Virus record (IMG/VR): IMGVR_UViG_3300043425_000575
Location: 1-39,909 of that record
Length of the DNA stretch: 39,909 bases
Direction: 5' to 3' (one strand)
Origin: a virus
Positions 23,875-33,036 of the stretch are shown one piece after another (the first letter of the stretch is position 1; each line of letters begins with the position of its first letter). The translations under genes and the position numbers were made by a program. The notes under the pieces are model-generated. The model had not been told where the DNA came from, made no database searches, and saw only the letters and a program-made list of their open reading frames with translations.

Positions 23875-25739
23875 TGACGAGTGTCGCAGAGCTTCACGCA
23901 ACCCTGGCCGAACTTGCTTCGCAAGGATCGGGGGATGGTGACGTTTCGGCGATTGTCAATGCAGCGGTAGCCGGCAGGCAGGCCGCTTCCGGCTTCCCGT
24001 TGAGCGACGAGGGCGATTACCTTGTGGCGCTGTCATACGACACGGCTACGCGGAAGGTGACTCTGACGCCTGCGGGCGCAGACTTTGACATTTACGTCAG
24101 GGCCGAGAAGTTCACCATAACCGGAACGCATGTGTCCGAGGCGCACTCGGCATCAGCAGGAAATTATTTCTACTATCACAACGGCTCTGCGTTTGTGTGG
24201 TCTACGGACCCGTGGCCGTTTGACGAAGCCCCGATCTGCTATGTGATCTGGACCGGAGCCGATGGTGTCGGGTACTTTGAACTGCACACCACGTCACGCG
24301 ACGCGAACATTCACAAGAACCTGCATTTCAGCCAAGGAACTCAGGTCAAGACTCGCGGGGCATTGTCTGGATATACGCTCACAACAGATTCAGACGCTGG
24401 GGTTAGTTGGGCGCTGGCAGAGACAACGATTCTTGACGAGGATATCGAACTTCCGCTTGACGCGGTATCCGATGGCGGGCCTTACACCGTTTGGTATCGC
24501 ACCACGGCAGGAGCTTGGACATTCAACGAAGGAAACACACTCCCGTTCTTGTATGGCACCTATCCTCAGTGGAACAGGACTTCGGATTGGACGATGCAAG
24601 ATGCGTCGTCAAACTACTTTGTCAATTACTACATCTTTGCGACGCCTGCGCTTGAAACGCAGCAGCAGATCATCCTGATCCCAGGGCAGCAGCAGCATGC
24701 AACGCTGGCCCTTGCACAAGCCGAGTCGGTGGCTTCTCTATCCTATGGAACGCTGCCGTTTCAGGAGATTGTCGCGCTCTACAAAATCACGTATGGGGCC
24801 AAAAACTCATACCTTGGAAGCGCGGCATGCCGGATTGAATCTGTCGAAACGCTAGTCGGGACGAAGGCTTCGATCACTGTTCCCGCGCCATCGAACCACA
24901 ACGCGATGACCGGCCTGCAAGGCGGCACGACTGGAGAGTATTACCACTTGACCGCAGCCGAGGTTACGGCGATGGCAAGTTCCAGATACACCACGGCAGA
25001 GGACGACGGTTCGGCGGTGACTCAGAGGTCTACGCTGAATTTCACCGGAGCCGGGGTCAGTGTTACGGACACGGGCGGGAAAACGCAAGTCTCCATTCCC
25101 GGCGGTGCCGGTGAAGCGTTCCCGGTCGGATCGGTGTTTATCTCGGTTGTGTCTACGAATCCCGGCACATTGCTGGGTTACGGCACATGGTCAGCGTTTG
25201 GAGCGGGGCGGGTACTTGTCGGCATTGATTCTGGCGATACGGACTTTGATACCGCCGAGGAAACCGGCGGTGCCAAGACTGTTTCTTCTGCTGGCAGCAA
25301 CAGCAGCGAAGATGCCCACACGCATAGCGTTACGTCCAATGTTGCAGTAGCTGATCACGCGGCGCACACGCACGCCTACACCGAAGTCCCGAATCACGTT
25401 CACATCATCGCGGCGGGTCAGGGCTCGCACGCACATACGCAAACGACAAGCGCCACGGACGGGGCGACGACGCGCGCAGACGCATCGAGCGGTGGAACGG
25501 CCTACAGCAACGTAGCGAACATCAACGCGAACACGCTGCCGGAAATGACGACCAACAACCCCACGGGCGGGGTTGCTAGCGGCACAACTGGGGACCCAAG
25601 CGCAACGCTCTCGCACAGCGTGACGAACAACGCAGTCACCAGTGGGGCTGGGTCAAGCCACACACACACGTTTACAGGGTCGGCGACGAGTGTTGTTCAA
25701 CCCTACATCACATGCTACTTCTGGAAACGAACCGCATGA
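23874..25739 (+). CDS. Tail fibre with histidine-rich collar-type tip
   Basis: A 621-residue fibre. The N-terminal half (about 1-330) is beta-rich and may attach to the tail. [20 protein letters not shown] (about 342-361) is the widespread phage fibre segment 'HN.L.GlqgG...YYHLT'. From about 415, [20 protein letters not shown] then [16 protein letters not shown] is the tail-collar/baseplate-wedge motif. The C-terminal 150 residues hold many His-x-His pairs (DAHTHSV, AAHTHAY, SHAHTQ, SSHTHTF). In T4 gp12-type fibres such pairs bind metal ions along the trimer axis. The final [11 protein letters not shown] is the usual last strand. Confidence 0.85.
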   Translation: MTSVAELHATLAELASQGSGDGDVSAIVNAAVAGRQAASGFPLSDEGDYLVALSYDTATRKVTLTPAGADFDIYVRAEKFTITGTHVSEAHSASAGNYFYYHNGSAFVWSTDPWPFDEAPICYVIWTGADGVGYFELHTTSRDANIHKNLHFSQGTQVKTRGALSGYTLTTDSDAGVSWALAETTILDEDIELPLDAVSDGGPYTVWYRTTAGAWTFNEGNTLPFLYGTYPQWNRTSDWTMQDASSNYFVNYYIFATPALETQQQIILIPGQQQHATLALAQAESVASLSYGTLPFQEIVALYKITYGAKNSYLGSAACRIESVETLVGTKASITVPAPSNHNAMTGLQGGTTGEYYHLTAAEVTAMASSRYTTAEDDGSAVTQRSTLNFTGAGVSVTDTGGKTQVSIPGGAGEAFPVGSVFISVVSTNPGTLLGYGTWSAFGAGRVLVGIDSGDTDFDTAEETGGAKTVSSAGSNSSEDAHTHSVTSNVAVADHAAHTHAYTEVPNHVHIIAAGQGSHAHTQTTSATDGATTRADASSGGTAYSNVANINANTLPEMTTNNPTGGVASGTTGDPSATLSHSVTNNAVTSGAGSSHTHTFTGSATSVVQPYITCYFWKRTA

Positions 25740-26170
25740 ACCTGACAACCGACGCACGGGACAAGGTTCGCAGGCTCGAGGCTGCACTGCTGACCATGCC
25801 GCAGATCGACCTACAGACAACGCACGCGCTATCTGGCGGGGTGTACGCGCGTACAGTGTTCATCCCTGCGGGAACGGTAGTGACAGGGGCGACGCACAAG
25901 AAGGACCATATCTGCATCATCGACGGGGATGTCGAAACCATCCTCGATGGCGAAACGCAGCGGATTACGGGCAGGGTGATATTGAACGGTCAGGCCGGCG
26001 TGAAACGGGCAGTGTATGCCCACGATGACACGCTATGGACTACGGTGTGTCAGACAGCCCTGCATGACATCGCCGACATCGAGGCGGAATTGGTCGAAGA
26101 ACCCGAAACGCTGCAAACGCGGCGCATGATTGAATCGGAGAATGTATGTCGTTTGTTGCAGCAGCCATAG
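25736..26170 (+). CDS. Cupin-like protein
   Basis: A 144-residue protein starting by ATGA overlap with the fibre gene. The centre ([22 protein letters not shown], then [20 protein letters not shown]) has the double-psi/cupin spacing, with the H...H pair and the G-D-V turn expected of small cupin barrels. It lies between fibre and ejection genes. Proteins of this size here are usually virion or assembly factors. No enzyme activity can be inferred. Confidence 0.65.
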   Translation: MNLTTDARDKVRRLEAALLTMPQIDLQTTHALSGGVYARTVFIPAGTVVTGATHKKDHICIIDGDVETILDGETQRITGRVILNGQAGVKRAVYAHDDTLWTTVCQTALHDIADIEAELVEEPETLQTRRMIESENVCRLLQQP

Positions 26171-26895
26171 GGGCAGCCGGCGCCATTGGTGGCGCGCTTA
26201 TCAGCAGCCGTTCGGCGCGTAGTGCGGCGAATCAACAATCGGACGCTACCGAAGCCGCGATTGCATTGCAGCGCGAGCAAATCGGCGAACAGAAGCGCCA
26301 ATACGACACGACGCGAGCGGACTTCACGCCGTGGCGAGAAACTGGCGTTCGAGCACTTGGCCAGCTAGAAACCGACATCAATCGCATGCCTACACCGGCC
26401 GAGGTCATGTCCGACCCAGGCTATCAGTTCGGCATGGATCAAGGTCAGCAGGCTCTAGATCGGAAGATTGCTGCAATGGGCGGCAGGGTGTCAGGTGCTG
26501 CACTGAAGGCGACAAGCCGATTCAATCAGGGTTATGCAGGTAACGCCTACGGTGCAGCGTATCAACGCAGGCAGGACCGATTGAACCGGCTTGCAGCACT
26601 TGCAGGCATCGGGCAAACCGCGACCGGAGCAAGTGCAGCAGCAGGACAGGCGAGCCAGAACGCAATCTCCAATCTTACGGGATCAATCTCGGGGTTGATC
26701 GCTGGGCAGGGTGATGCGAATGCTGCCGCAACGATGTACGGTGGGAATGTCTGGGGTAACACCGCGAATCAGATCGGCGCATTGTTGTCGCGTGGAGCGA
26801 ACACGACTCAACCGATGCCCGTGCCGCAGTTCGGGCCGACATGGCAGCAGCAGGGCGGGGCGATGGATACAAACTACTATGGCGGGGGGCTGTAA
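26146..26895 (+). CDS. DNA ejection / injection protein (P22 gp7-like position)
   Basis: A 249-residue Ala/Gly/Gln-rich protein. The N-terminus [20 protein letters not shown] is a hydrophobic glycine-rich helix. It is followed by a long helix (QREQIGEQKRQYDTTRADF, then PWRETGVRALGQLE) and DPGYQFGMDQGQQALDRKIA, a segment I recall from phage DNA-transfer proteins. Such proteins leave the virion with the DNA and help cross the host envelope. It is preceded by GGAG and overlaps the cupin gene by 25 bases. It is first of three consecutive ejection-type genes. Confidence 0.78.
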   Translation: MSFVAAAIGAAGAIGGALISSRSARSAANQQSDATEAAIALQREQIGEQKRQYDTTRADFTPWRETGVRALGQLETDINRMPTPAEVMSDPGYQFGMDQGQQALDRKIAAMGGRVSGAALKATSRFNQGYAGNAYGAAYQRRQDRLNRLAALAGIGQTATGASAAAGQASQNAISNLTGSISGLIAGQGDANAAATMYGGNVWGNTANQIGALLSRGANTTQPMPVPQFGPTWQQQGGAMDTNYYGGGL

Positions 26896-26897
26896 CC

Positions 26898-28208
26898 GTG
26901 GCTAACGCTTTGATTTTCAGCCAGTACGCGCAGCCGCTGCGCAGCGTGCAGGACTACTCGAACGAGATGGAACGCGGCGACGTGCTGCGCGGCCAGAATG
27001 CGTTGCAAGCCGCCGCATTGCAGGACCGCCAGTTGGCTTTGCAAGAGCAGGAGCGGCAACGCTCGGGTGCTCTGGCAGAGCAAAACTCTATCCAGTCCCT
27101 GCTATCAGGCGCAAGTGGCGAGGATGATGTTATCAAGCGGCTTTTAGGCTCTGCTGATATCGGGCACATCACTCGCGGCGGCGCGTTGGACATGGCAAAG
27201 CAAAAGCGCGCCAAAGAGGCGGCGGATACCGGAAAGGTAGTAGCCGACACCGGCAAGATCGCAGCAGAGACAACCGACGCGGCACTGAAACGCTATCGCG
27301 GCATCCTCGACTATATCGACAACCCGCAAGCTGCCGCTAGGTGGCTACAGGCGCAATACAACGACCCTGCAACCGGGCAACTACTAAGCGGGCTTGCGCC
27401 GTTTGAAGAAGCGGTTAAGAGCATCCCGACGACCCCGCAAGAATTCCAGCAATGGCGAGTTCAAGCCGGCATCGGAATGGAGAAGGTCCAGGAGTTTGCC
27501 CAAAAGCGCGAAGCTGAGAAGCTGAGGGCCGAAACGCAGATTGCCACCAACGCGGCCACGAATGCCACATCGCGGGCGAACAATGCAGCATCGAATGCAA
27601 CGACTCGGCGCGGGCAGGACTTGGTGAATGCAAGGTCTATTGAGTCGAATTCTGCCGGCAAGGCGCCGCCTGGATATAGGTTTAAGGTGGATGGGGCTTT
27701 AGAGGCCATCCCGGGCGGCCCTGCGGACATCAAAGCTGGCGAAGCTGGGGCAAAAAAAGAAGCTCGCACCCAGGCCGCAAGCCAACAGGCCAAAACCGTA
27801 CTGGATTCAATCGACCGCGCCGAAAGCATGGTTGGATACACAACTGCCGGTGTAGGTGGATTGTTGGCTAATGTTCCGGCTACACAAGCGCGCGATCTTC
27901 GTGGCGAACTGGAAACAATTAAGGCGAATCTTGGTTTTGATCGGCTTCAGCAAATGAGAGAACAGTCGCCAACTGGCGGGGCTCTTGGTGCGGTGGCGGT
28001 TCAAGAACTGATGGCGCTGCAATCTACCGTGGCGTCGTTAGATCAATTGCGCTCCGTGCCTGAACTGAAAAACGCACTAGGCAAGATTCGCAAGCATTAC
28101 CAAAAATGGGAGAGCACGCTAGAAAGCGGCAATGGCGGCGCATCTGGCGACTTTTCGCAGAGCGACAAAGTGCTTAGGTTTGACGCGCAAGGAAGGCCGA
28201 TCAAATGA
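26898..28208 (+). CDS. Internal virion / ejection protein (P22 gp20-like position)
   Basis: A 436-residue helical protein. GTG 26898 is preferred: a run of G ends 8 bases upstream, and the longer reading from 26841 lies within the preceding gene. The N-terminal NALIFSQYAQPLRSVQDYSNEM is typical of phage internal proteins. Ala/Gln/Asn/Arg-rich coiled-coil stretches follow (KREAEKLRAETQIATNAATN). The C-terminal part has helical blocks (ELETIKANLGFDRLQQM, then VQELMALQSTVASLDQLRS). It probably exits with the DNA during infection. Confidence 0.75.
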   Translation: MANALIFSQYAQPLRSVQDYSNEMERGDVLRGQNALQAAALQDRQLALQEQERQRSGALAEQNSIQSLLSGASGEDDVIKRLLGSADIGHITRGGALDMAKQKRAKEAADTGKVVADTGKIAAETTDAALKRYRGILDYIDNPQAAARWLQAQYNDPATGQLLSGLAPFEEAVKSIPTTPQEFQQWRVQAGIGMEKVQEFAQKREAEKLRAETQIATNAATNATSRANNAASNATTRRGQDLVNARSIESNSAGKAPPGYRFKVDGALEAIPGGPADIKAGEAGAKKEARTQAASQQAKTVLDSIDRAESMVGYTTAGVGGLLANVPATQARDLRGELETIKANLGFDRLQQMREQSPTGGALGAVAVQELMALQSTVASLDQLRSVPELKNALGKIRKHYQKWESTLESGNGGASGDFSQSDKVLRFDAQGRPIK

Positions 28209-29833
28209 TTACCGCTGAGTTGCATGACGGACGCAAATTGGAGTTTCCTGACGGGACCGACCCGGCAGTGATTCAGCGTGTCGTCAAGCAAACGCTAGGA
28301 GTTGCAGAGCAGCGCGCCGAACTAATGGACATTCCGCGCGCATTCGTTCAGCAGACCAAGGATGCGCTGGGCGGTTTCGTGCGCGGGGCAGGGTCTATTG
28401 GATCGACACTCATGGCGCCAAATGATGCGCTAGAGCAAGCACTTTACAAACGCAAAGGCGTCGATGTCGGAGACTTGAATCAGCAGCGCAGGCAAGGCAT
28501 CACTGACGCCACACAAACACTCGGCGCTGATCCTGAATCGCTGACCTATGGCGCCGGCAAACTTGGTGCTGAAATAGCAGGCACCGCCGCAATGGGCAAC
28601 GTGCTCGCCGGATTGGCGAAGGCCACACCCATTGCTGCGCGCATTCCTAACGTGATCGAGGCTGTAAGCACTGCGGGCATGCGTGGCGGTGGGATTGTTC
28701 CGCGCGCTGTCGGTGGCGCAGTTACTGGCGGGGCTGCTGCGGGGTTAGTGAATCCCGATGATGCGGGCGCTGGTGCTCTTATTGGTGGCGCGTTGCCTGT
28801 TGCAGTCAAGGCTGGCGGGGCTGTCGGGCAGGCTGCCGGCAAGGTGCTGCGCGGCCCCGAGCAATCGACGGAAGTGCAAGCGGCAATCAATGCTGCACGC
28901 GAATCTGGCTACGTCATCCCGCCCAGCCAAGCCCGCCCGACGCTTGGCAATCGCATGCTTGAGGGACTATCTGGGAAGATCACTACAGCACAGAACGCAA
29001 GCGCCAAGAATCAAGCGGTGACGAATCGCCTAGCTGCTGAAGCAATCGGCCTGCCGGGCGATACGCCGCTAACCGTGGAAGTGCTGGACAAGGTGCGCAA
29101 ACAGGCGGGGCAAGCCTATGAAGAACTGCGCCGCTTGCCGATCAAGCCCGCCACCCAAGCTAACACGCTAACCAACACGTCCGCCGCGCCGGAAATCAAC
29201 CCGTCAAAGATGGTGTTTGACCTGCGCAAAGCCCGCAATGACGCGACGGCCTGGTTCAGGTCTTACGGACGCACCGCCGACCCTGATGCGCTGGCAAAGG
29301 CACAAGCAGCAGCGGCCAAGGCCAAGCAGCTAGAAACTACGCTGGAGGACTACGCAACGGGTCTGGGGCGTGACGATCTTGTCTCTGCCATGCAAGAGGC
29401 CCGCACCCGGATTGCTAAGACCTACTCTATCGAGGATGCGCTAAACGCGGTTAGCGGGTCGGTAGACGCGCGCAGGCTTGCAAAGCAACTCGACAAGGGC
29501 AAACCGCTATCCGGCGAACTGAAGCAAGCGGCCGAGTTTGCCGCTCGGTTCCCGAAGGCTGCGCAAGCGGTGGAGGGCATGGGATCACTACCGCAGACAA
29601 GCCCGCTTGATTGGGCGATGGGCGGCGGCTTGGCGATGGGCACCGGCAATCCGCTGATGTTGGCAAGCATGGCCGCAAGGCCTGCCGCTAGATCGCTAGT
29701 GCTATCTCCTGTAGTGCAAAACAGATTAGTACAGCAGCAGAGCAACGCTCTTAGTGCTCTGTTGAATCCTGATCTTGCCCAGTTCGGTTATCGCGCTGCG
29801 CCCATTGTCGCGGGTCCATCGGCAAACCGCTAA
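28205..29833 (+). CDS. Internal virion / ejection protein with glycine-zipper region (P22 gp16-like position)
   Basis: A 542-residue protein in ATGA overlap with the preceding gene. After a short N-terminal domain (ITAELHDGRKLEFPDGTDPA) it has an extended Gly/Ala-rich hydrophobic region. This runs from about 115 to 225 (KLGAEIAGTAAMGNVLAGLA; GAGALIGGALPVAVKAGGAV) and resembles glycine zippers that insert into membranes. The rest is helical. It is likely the largest ejected protein, forming part of a conduit through the cell envelope. The C-terminus (LSALLNPDLAQFGYRAAPIV) is family-like. Confidence 0.78.
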   Translation: MITAELHDGRKLEFPDGTDPAVIQRVVKQTLGVAEQRAELMDIPRAFVQQTKDALGGFVRGAGSIGSTLMAPNDALEQALYKRKGVDVGDLNQQRRQGITDATQTLGADPESLTYGAGKLGAEIAGTAAMGNVLAGLAKATPIAARIPNVIEAVSTAGMRGGGIVPRAVGGAVTGGAAAGLVNPDDAGAGALIGGALPVAVKAGGAVGQAAGKVLRGPEQSTEVQAAINAARESGYVIPPSQARPTLGNRMLEGLSGKITTAQNASAKNQAVTNRLAAEAIGLPGDTPLTVEVLDKVRKQAGQAYEELRRLPIKPATQANTLTNTSAAPEINPSKMVFDLRKARNDATAWFRSYGRTADPDALAKAQAAAAKAKQLETTLEDYATGLGRDDLVSAMQEARTRIAKTYSIEDALNAVSGSVDARRLAKQLDKGKPLSGELKQAAEFAARFPKAAQAVEGMGSLPQTSPLDWAMGGGLAMGTGNPLMLASMAARPAARSLVLSPVVQNRLVQQQSNALSALLNPDLAQFGYRAAPIVAGPSANR

Positions 29834-29872
29834 GGCCACACCAAAACCCCCAAACGATAGCAGCAAACACCA

Positions 29873-29886
29873 GAAAGCCGGCTTTC
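29873..29886. repeat. Perfect 14-base palindrome in the ejection-tailspike gap
   Basis: GAAAGCCGGCTTTC is a perfect palindrome within the 116-base gap (29834-29949) between the ejection gene and the tailspike gene. It could be an operator or the stem of a short hairpin, but no T-run follows, so it is not a normal terminator. No clear sigma70 promoter was found in the gap. Confidence 0.5.
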
Positions 29887-29949
29887 CACAGTTTGAATTC
29901 GATGTATTCCATTCGAGCACTTTAACGCCGAAAGGCAAGAAAGGCCACC

Positions 29950-31806
29950 ATGCCCGCAGTAGGACAACCAAGTTTCTTCAATCCGCAGTCGTTCAAAACA
30001 AACGGCGATCTCGGTGCTTCGTATCGGCTTTACACCTATACCCCAGACACGACGACGAAGAAAACCGCGTACACGGAAAGCACCGGATCAACTGCACACA
30101 CCTACACATCGGACGGGGTAGGCGGTGAATATATCGCCTTGAATGCCCGAGGTGAACTGCCTGCTCCGATGTATCTCGCTGCCGGCGGATATGACCTGTC
30201 GCTGAAAACAGATGCCGGCGTGACGATCTGGACGCGCAGGGCATATGCGCCGGATATCGACGTGGCCGCGACTATCTCCGGGTCAGGTGGATCGGCTTCC
30301 ATCGGATTCTTGCAGGCCGGCACGGGCGCGGTTACTCGCAACGCTCAGGCAAAGATGCGCGAATGGGTAAGCCCTGAGGACTTCGGGGCTGTGGGGGATG
30401 GCGTCACCAACGACGCAACCGCCCTACAGGCGTGGCTTGATTACCTTGCTCTGACTGGCGGGCAGGGCATCATGGGCGCAAAGAGCTACCTGACCGCTGC
30501 GGCACTGTCGCTGACGAATCCGGTTAGCGGGTTTGCTATCCGTGGCACTGGCGCGCAATCCGTCATCCGGCAACGGACGACAACCGATGTTTCGTGCCTT
30601 TCGATTGTTGGCGCGCACGACATGCTGCTTGAGAGCTTCAAGATTGACTGCGGATATGGCGTAACGTCCCATGCTTCGCACGGCATCAGCTTGCGGAATG
30701 CTGACCGCTGCACGATGCAAAACCTGATCATCTACGATCATCGAAACACCGGCATCCTGACGTTTGTCGATGCGGCAGATACCTACGGTGATTGCCACAT
30801 CATAAACTGCACCAGCGACAGCCAGGAGCACGGGCAAAACGGTTTCCTGCATGAAGGAATGATGCGCTCGTCAATCCAGCATTGCACCGTTAAACCTTTG
30901 GACCCGTCAGGATCGCCGTGCTACGGGCTGCAACTCAAGAACATTTGCCGTGATTCGTACATCATGGGCGGGTTTGCTGAAGGTTGCAAAGCCGGCATCG
31001 CAATGGGCGGAGATGGGTCAACCTATGGCGATGGGCCGTGGCACTGTCATACCGATGGCGTGACGGTGAAGGACTGCCTCGACGGGGTAGTTATGAGCAA
31101 AACCACGAACTGCACAGTCAAGGCGTTTTGCGACATGACCGCCAGCCCAGCGCCGGTAGGGTCAACGGGTTACGCACTCAATATCGCCGGGTTCAATGAT
31201 CGCGCTGCGGCAGAGATTCAAATCCGTGGCGTGCAGACCGGGCGCACTTGTGTGCGGATCAGTTCGGACGACTCGCACGTTTACATCCCTTATGCGGACG
31301 GCATCGGGACTTACATCGCTCGCCTAGAAGCCGGGGTAAACGATGCGTCAATCGTGTTTGGCTTCTCGCCGCAAAAGCCCTCTAACATCCTGTCGCTGAT
31401 CGACGATCAGTCTGGGGAAACGGATAACGAGGTTATCTCTATCCGCGACTTGCCGACGCAGGGGCTAGGCGGTGATCCTTTCCTTCGGTTCCCGACTGAT
31501 GGTTCATATCAGAACTACATCATTTATTCGGCGGTGAATGACACCTTCGGGTTCCGTGTTGCAGGAAATGATCGGTTCACGATCTCAGGCACATCGGTTC
31601 GCCCTGAAGGCGATGTAGAGCTTTCGCTGGGAACTACAGGCCGGAACTGGACGAAGGTCTACGGGCAGGCAATGGCACTGCTGGATGGAGTCACAGCCCC
31701 CGCAACTGTCGCCACGCATGCCCAGATTTACGTTGACACGGCCGACGGCGACCTGAAGGTGAAGTTCGGCGACGGCACTGTTAAAACCATCGCAACCGAT
31801 ACTTGA
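29950..31806 (+). CDS. Tailspike with pectate-lyase-type beta-helix
   Basis: A 618-residue receptor-binding protein. The N-terminal about 130 residues (GQPSFFNPQSFKTNGDLGAS, then GVGGEYIALNARGELPAPMY) form the particle-attachment domain common to podovirus tailspikes. SPEDFGAVGDGVTNDATALQ (about 139-158) marks the start of the pectate-lyase 3-type right-handed beta-helix. Strand repeats such as HGISLRNADRCTMQNLIIYD continue to about 430. The C-terminus (SLGTTGRNWTKVYGQAMALL, then GDLKVKFGDGTVKTI) is a small beta tail frequent in phage fibres. It likely binds, and may cleave, host surface polysaccharide. The ribosome site is AAAGG before ATG 29950. Confidence 0.9.
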   Translation: MPAVGQPSFFNPQSFKTNGDLGASYRLYTYTPDTTTKKTAYTESTGSTAHTYTSDGVGGEYIALNARGELPAPMYLAAGGYDLSLKTDAGVTIWTRRAYAPDIDVAATISGSGGSASIGFLQAGTGAVTRNAQAKMREWVSPEDFGAVGDGVTNDATALQAWLDYLALTGGQGIMGAKSYLTAAALSLTNPVSGFAIRGTGAQSVIRQRTTTDVSCLSIVGAHDMLLESFKIDCGYGVTSHASHGISLRNADRCTMQNLIIYDHRNTGILTFVDAADTYGDCHIINCTSDSQEHGQNGFLHEGMMRSSIQHCTVKPLDPSGSPCYGLQLKNICRDSYIMGGFAEGCKAGIAMGGDGSTYGDGPWHCHTDGVTVKDCLDGVVMSKTTNCTVKAFCDMTASPAPVGSTGYALNIAGFNDRAAAEIQIRGVQTGRTCVRISSDDSHVYIPYADGIGTYIARLEAGVNDASIVFGFSPQKPSNILSLIDDQSGETDNEVISIRDLPTQGLGGDPFLRFPTDGSYQNYIIYSAVNDTFGFRVAGNDRFTISGTSVRPEGDVELSLGTTGRNWTKVYGQAMALLDGVTAPATVATHAQIYVDTADGDLKVKFGDGTVKTIATDT

Positions 31807-31807
31807 C

Positions 31808-32227
31808 ATGATGAAGCACTCCAGCATGCACGCTATTGCGGCGCGCATGCTCATTGTGGTGGCGTCTATGTGGACTGCTGCCCTGCAACTGTTCTCGCCT
31901 ACTTCTCTGGCGTATAGAGCCGCTGGTGACGGGCAGATCATCGACGCCATCAACGTGATTGTTCTTTGCGTTGCGGCTGTCGCTGCTGCGGATTTGATAT
32001 GGCACGACCTATTGCAGCGCGGGTTGATCCTGCCGAAGTTCCCGGCTAGGCGTAGGCATCATGTGTGCGTTTGGGTCTATTCCACGCTTGCGGCGGCTTT
32101 TGGTGTCCGCGCGTTTGTCGCATCAGGTGATGCCGCAACGGCTGCACAGGTGGGCCTTTATTACGTGCTGATCGCAGCAGGGATTGCTATGGAAGCCGTA
32201 GCCCTGGCAAACGAGAAACGAGAATAA
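31808..32227 (+). CDS. Membrane protein, possible holin or lysis accessory
   Basis: A 139-residue protein with four likely membrane helices: about 10-30 (ARMLIVVASMWTAALQLF), 45-65 (AINVIVLCVAAVAAADLIW), 86-104 (VCVWVYSTLAAAFGVRAFV) and 113-132 (VGLYYVLIAAGIAMEAVAL). It starts two bases after the tailspike stop, and no Shine-Dalgarno is seen. Its place after the tailspike and next to a holin-like gene suggests the lysis cassette. No known holin family is recognised with certainty. Confidence 0.65.
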   Translation: MMKHSSMHAIAARMLIVVASMWTAALQLFSPTSLAYRAAGDGQIIDAINVIVLCVAAVAAADLIWHDLLQRGLILPKFPARRRHHVCVWVYSTLAAAFGVRAFVASGDAATAAQVGLYYVLIAAGIAMEAVALANEKRE

Positions 32228-32229
32228 CC

Positions 32230-32643
32230 ATGCCGCAACGACTACGCGATAGGCTCAAATTGTTTGTCGCGGCATATCTGCTGCTGGCATGGTGGGCCGC
32301 ATGGGCTGCTATAGAGGCAACAGGCCCTAACCTGCTAGCCCTGCCGTGGGCTCAGGCAGGATCTGGTGTAGTAGTGACGTGGCTAGGTGGATTGCCGGCT
32401 ACGCTTGGCAGGAAGATGGCCGCAGACTATACCGGGAAACGATTCGACACACTGCGCGAGTTCTTGCGCGACTTAGCGGTGTCTATCGTGCTCGGCTTGG
32501 CTGGATACCTTGCCGGCATGTCGCAGAGCATGTCTGCGCCTACTCTGGCTCTGTCTCTACTGCTGATCGGCTATAGCGGTACTCGCGCGCTAGAGGTGTG
32601 GGCGTCGAGGATTCTGCGCGCTACTCGTGATGATCCGACATGA
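32230..32643 (+). CDS. Putative holin (LydA/phage holin-like)
   Basis: A 137-residue protein with several membrane helices: about 10-28 (LFVAAYLLLAWWAAWAAIE), 40-57 (AQAGSGVVVTWLGGLPATL), 82-98 (LAVSIVLGLAGYLAGM) and 105-120. A charged N-terminus (MPQRLRDRLK) and a charged C-terminus (RILRATRDDPT) fit a holin. The RKMAADYTGKRFDTLREFL loop between helices resembles LydA-type holins. Holins form the inner-membrane lesion that sets lysis time. The partner endolysin is not identifiable in the window. Confidence 0.65.
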   Translation: MPQRLRDRLKLFVAAYLLLAWWAAWAAIEATGPNLLALPWAQAGSGVVVTWLGGLPATLGRKMAADYTGKRFDTLREFLRDLAVSIVLGLAGYLAGMSQSMSAPTLALSLLLIGYSGTRALEVWASRILRATRDDPT

Positions 32644-32840
32644 AGTTGCATTGCACCGATGAACACATCGCGGAACTGTGCAAAGCACTAGCAGCCGACA
32701 ATGTTCCGGTGTTATTGATGGAGCGCACTGGAAACGGATGGCATGTCGAATACATCAGCGCGCTAACGAATGTTGAAGCAGTAACTAGGCTTATCGAGCT
32801 TGGCATCGTGCAGCCTGTAACGACGAAGGGTACGCAATGA
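32640..32840 (+). CDS. Small hypothetical protein
   Basis: A 66-residue protein in ATGA overlap with the holin-like gene and again with the next gene. It folds plausibly as alpha-beta (DEHIAELCKALAADNVPVLL, then GWHVEYISALTNVEAVTRLIE). No family is recognised. It is co-translated with the lysis genes but has no signal peptide or membrane segment. Confidence 0.55.
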   Translation: MKLHCTDEHIAELCKALAADNVPVLLMERTGNGWHVEYISALTNVEAVTRLIELGIVQPVTTKGTQ

Positions 32841-33034
32841 AACCCGTAGACCTGACTACCGGATTGCAGTGTGGCCAAGAGCCGATTACAGGCGACAAAG
32901 AGATCATCAAGGGCTACCTAGTCACATTGCCGGATGGGCATGAGTGCAGGCTAGGCCCGGACTTGACTCGAGCGCAGAACTACGCGGCGCAGAATCATTC
33001 GGCTCTGATAGAGCCTATGTACGTCAGGCGCTAG
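32837..33034 (+). CDS. Small hypothetical protein ending the plus-strand operon
   Basis: A 65-residue protein starting by ATGA overlap. The sequence (GDKEIIKGYLVTLPDGHECR, then LTRAQNYAAQNHSALIEPMY) suggests a small alpha-beta fold. It is the last gene of the long rightward block. Its TAG lies within a palindromic CGCTAGCG that also carries the stop of the opposing gene. The function is unknown. Confidence 0.55.
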   Translation: MKPVDLTTGLQCGQEPITGDKEIIKGYLVTLPDGHECRLGPDLTRAQNYAAQNHSALIEPMYVRR

Positions 33035-33036
33035 CG
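33029..33036. other. Palindromic shared stop of convergent genes
   Basis: CGCTAGCG is a perfect palindrome. TAG at 33032-33034 ends the rightward gene and the reverse complement of CTA at 33031-33033 ends the leftward gene, so both operons stop inside one 8-base motif. A nearby GGCTCT/AGAGCC inverted repeat (33001-33015) has no T-run, so no intrinsic terminator is evident here. Confidence 0.7.

Noticed and set aside
33001-33015. GGCTCT-GAT-AGAGCC hairpin as terminator of the rightward operon
   Set aside because: It lies inside the last gene and is not followed by a T-run, so it does not meet the pattern of an intrinsic terminator.
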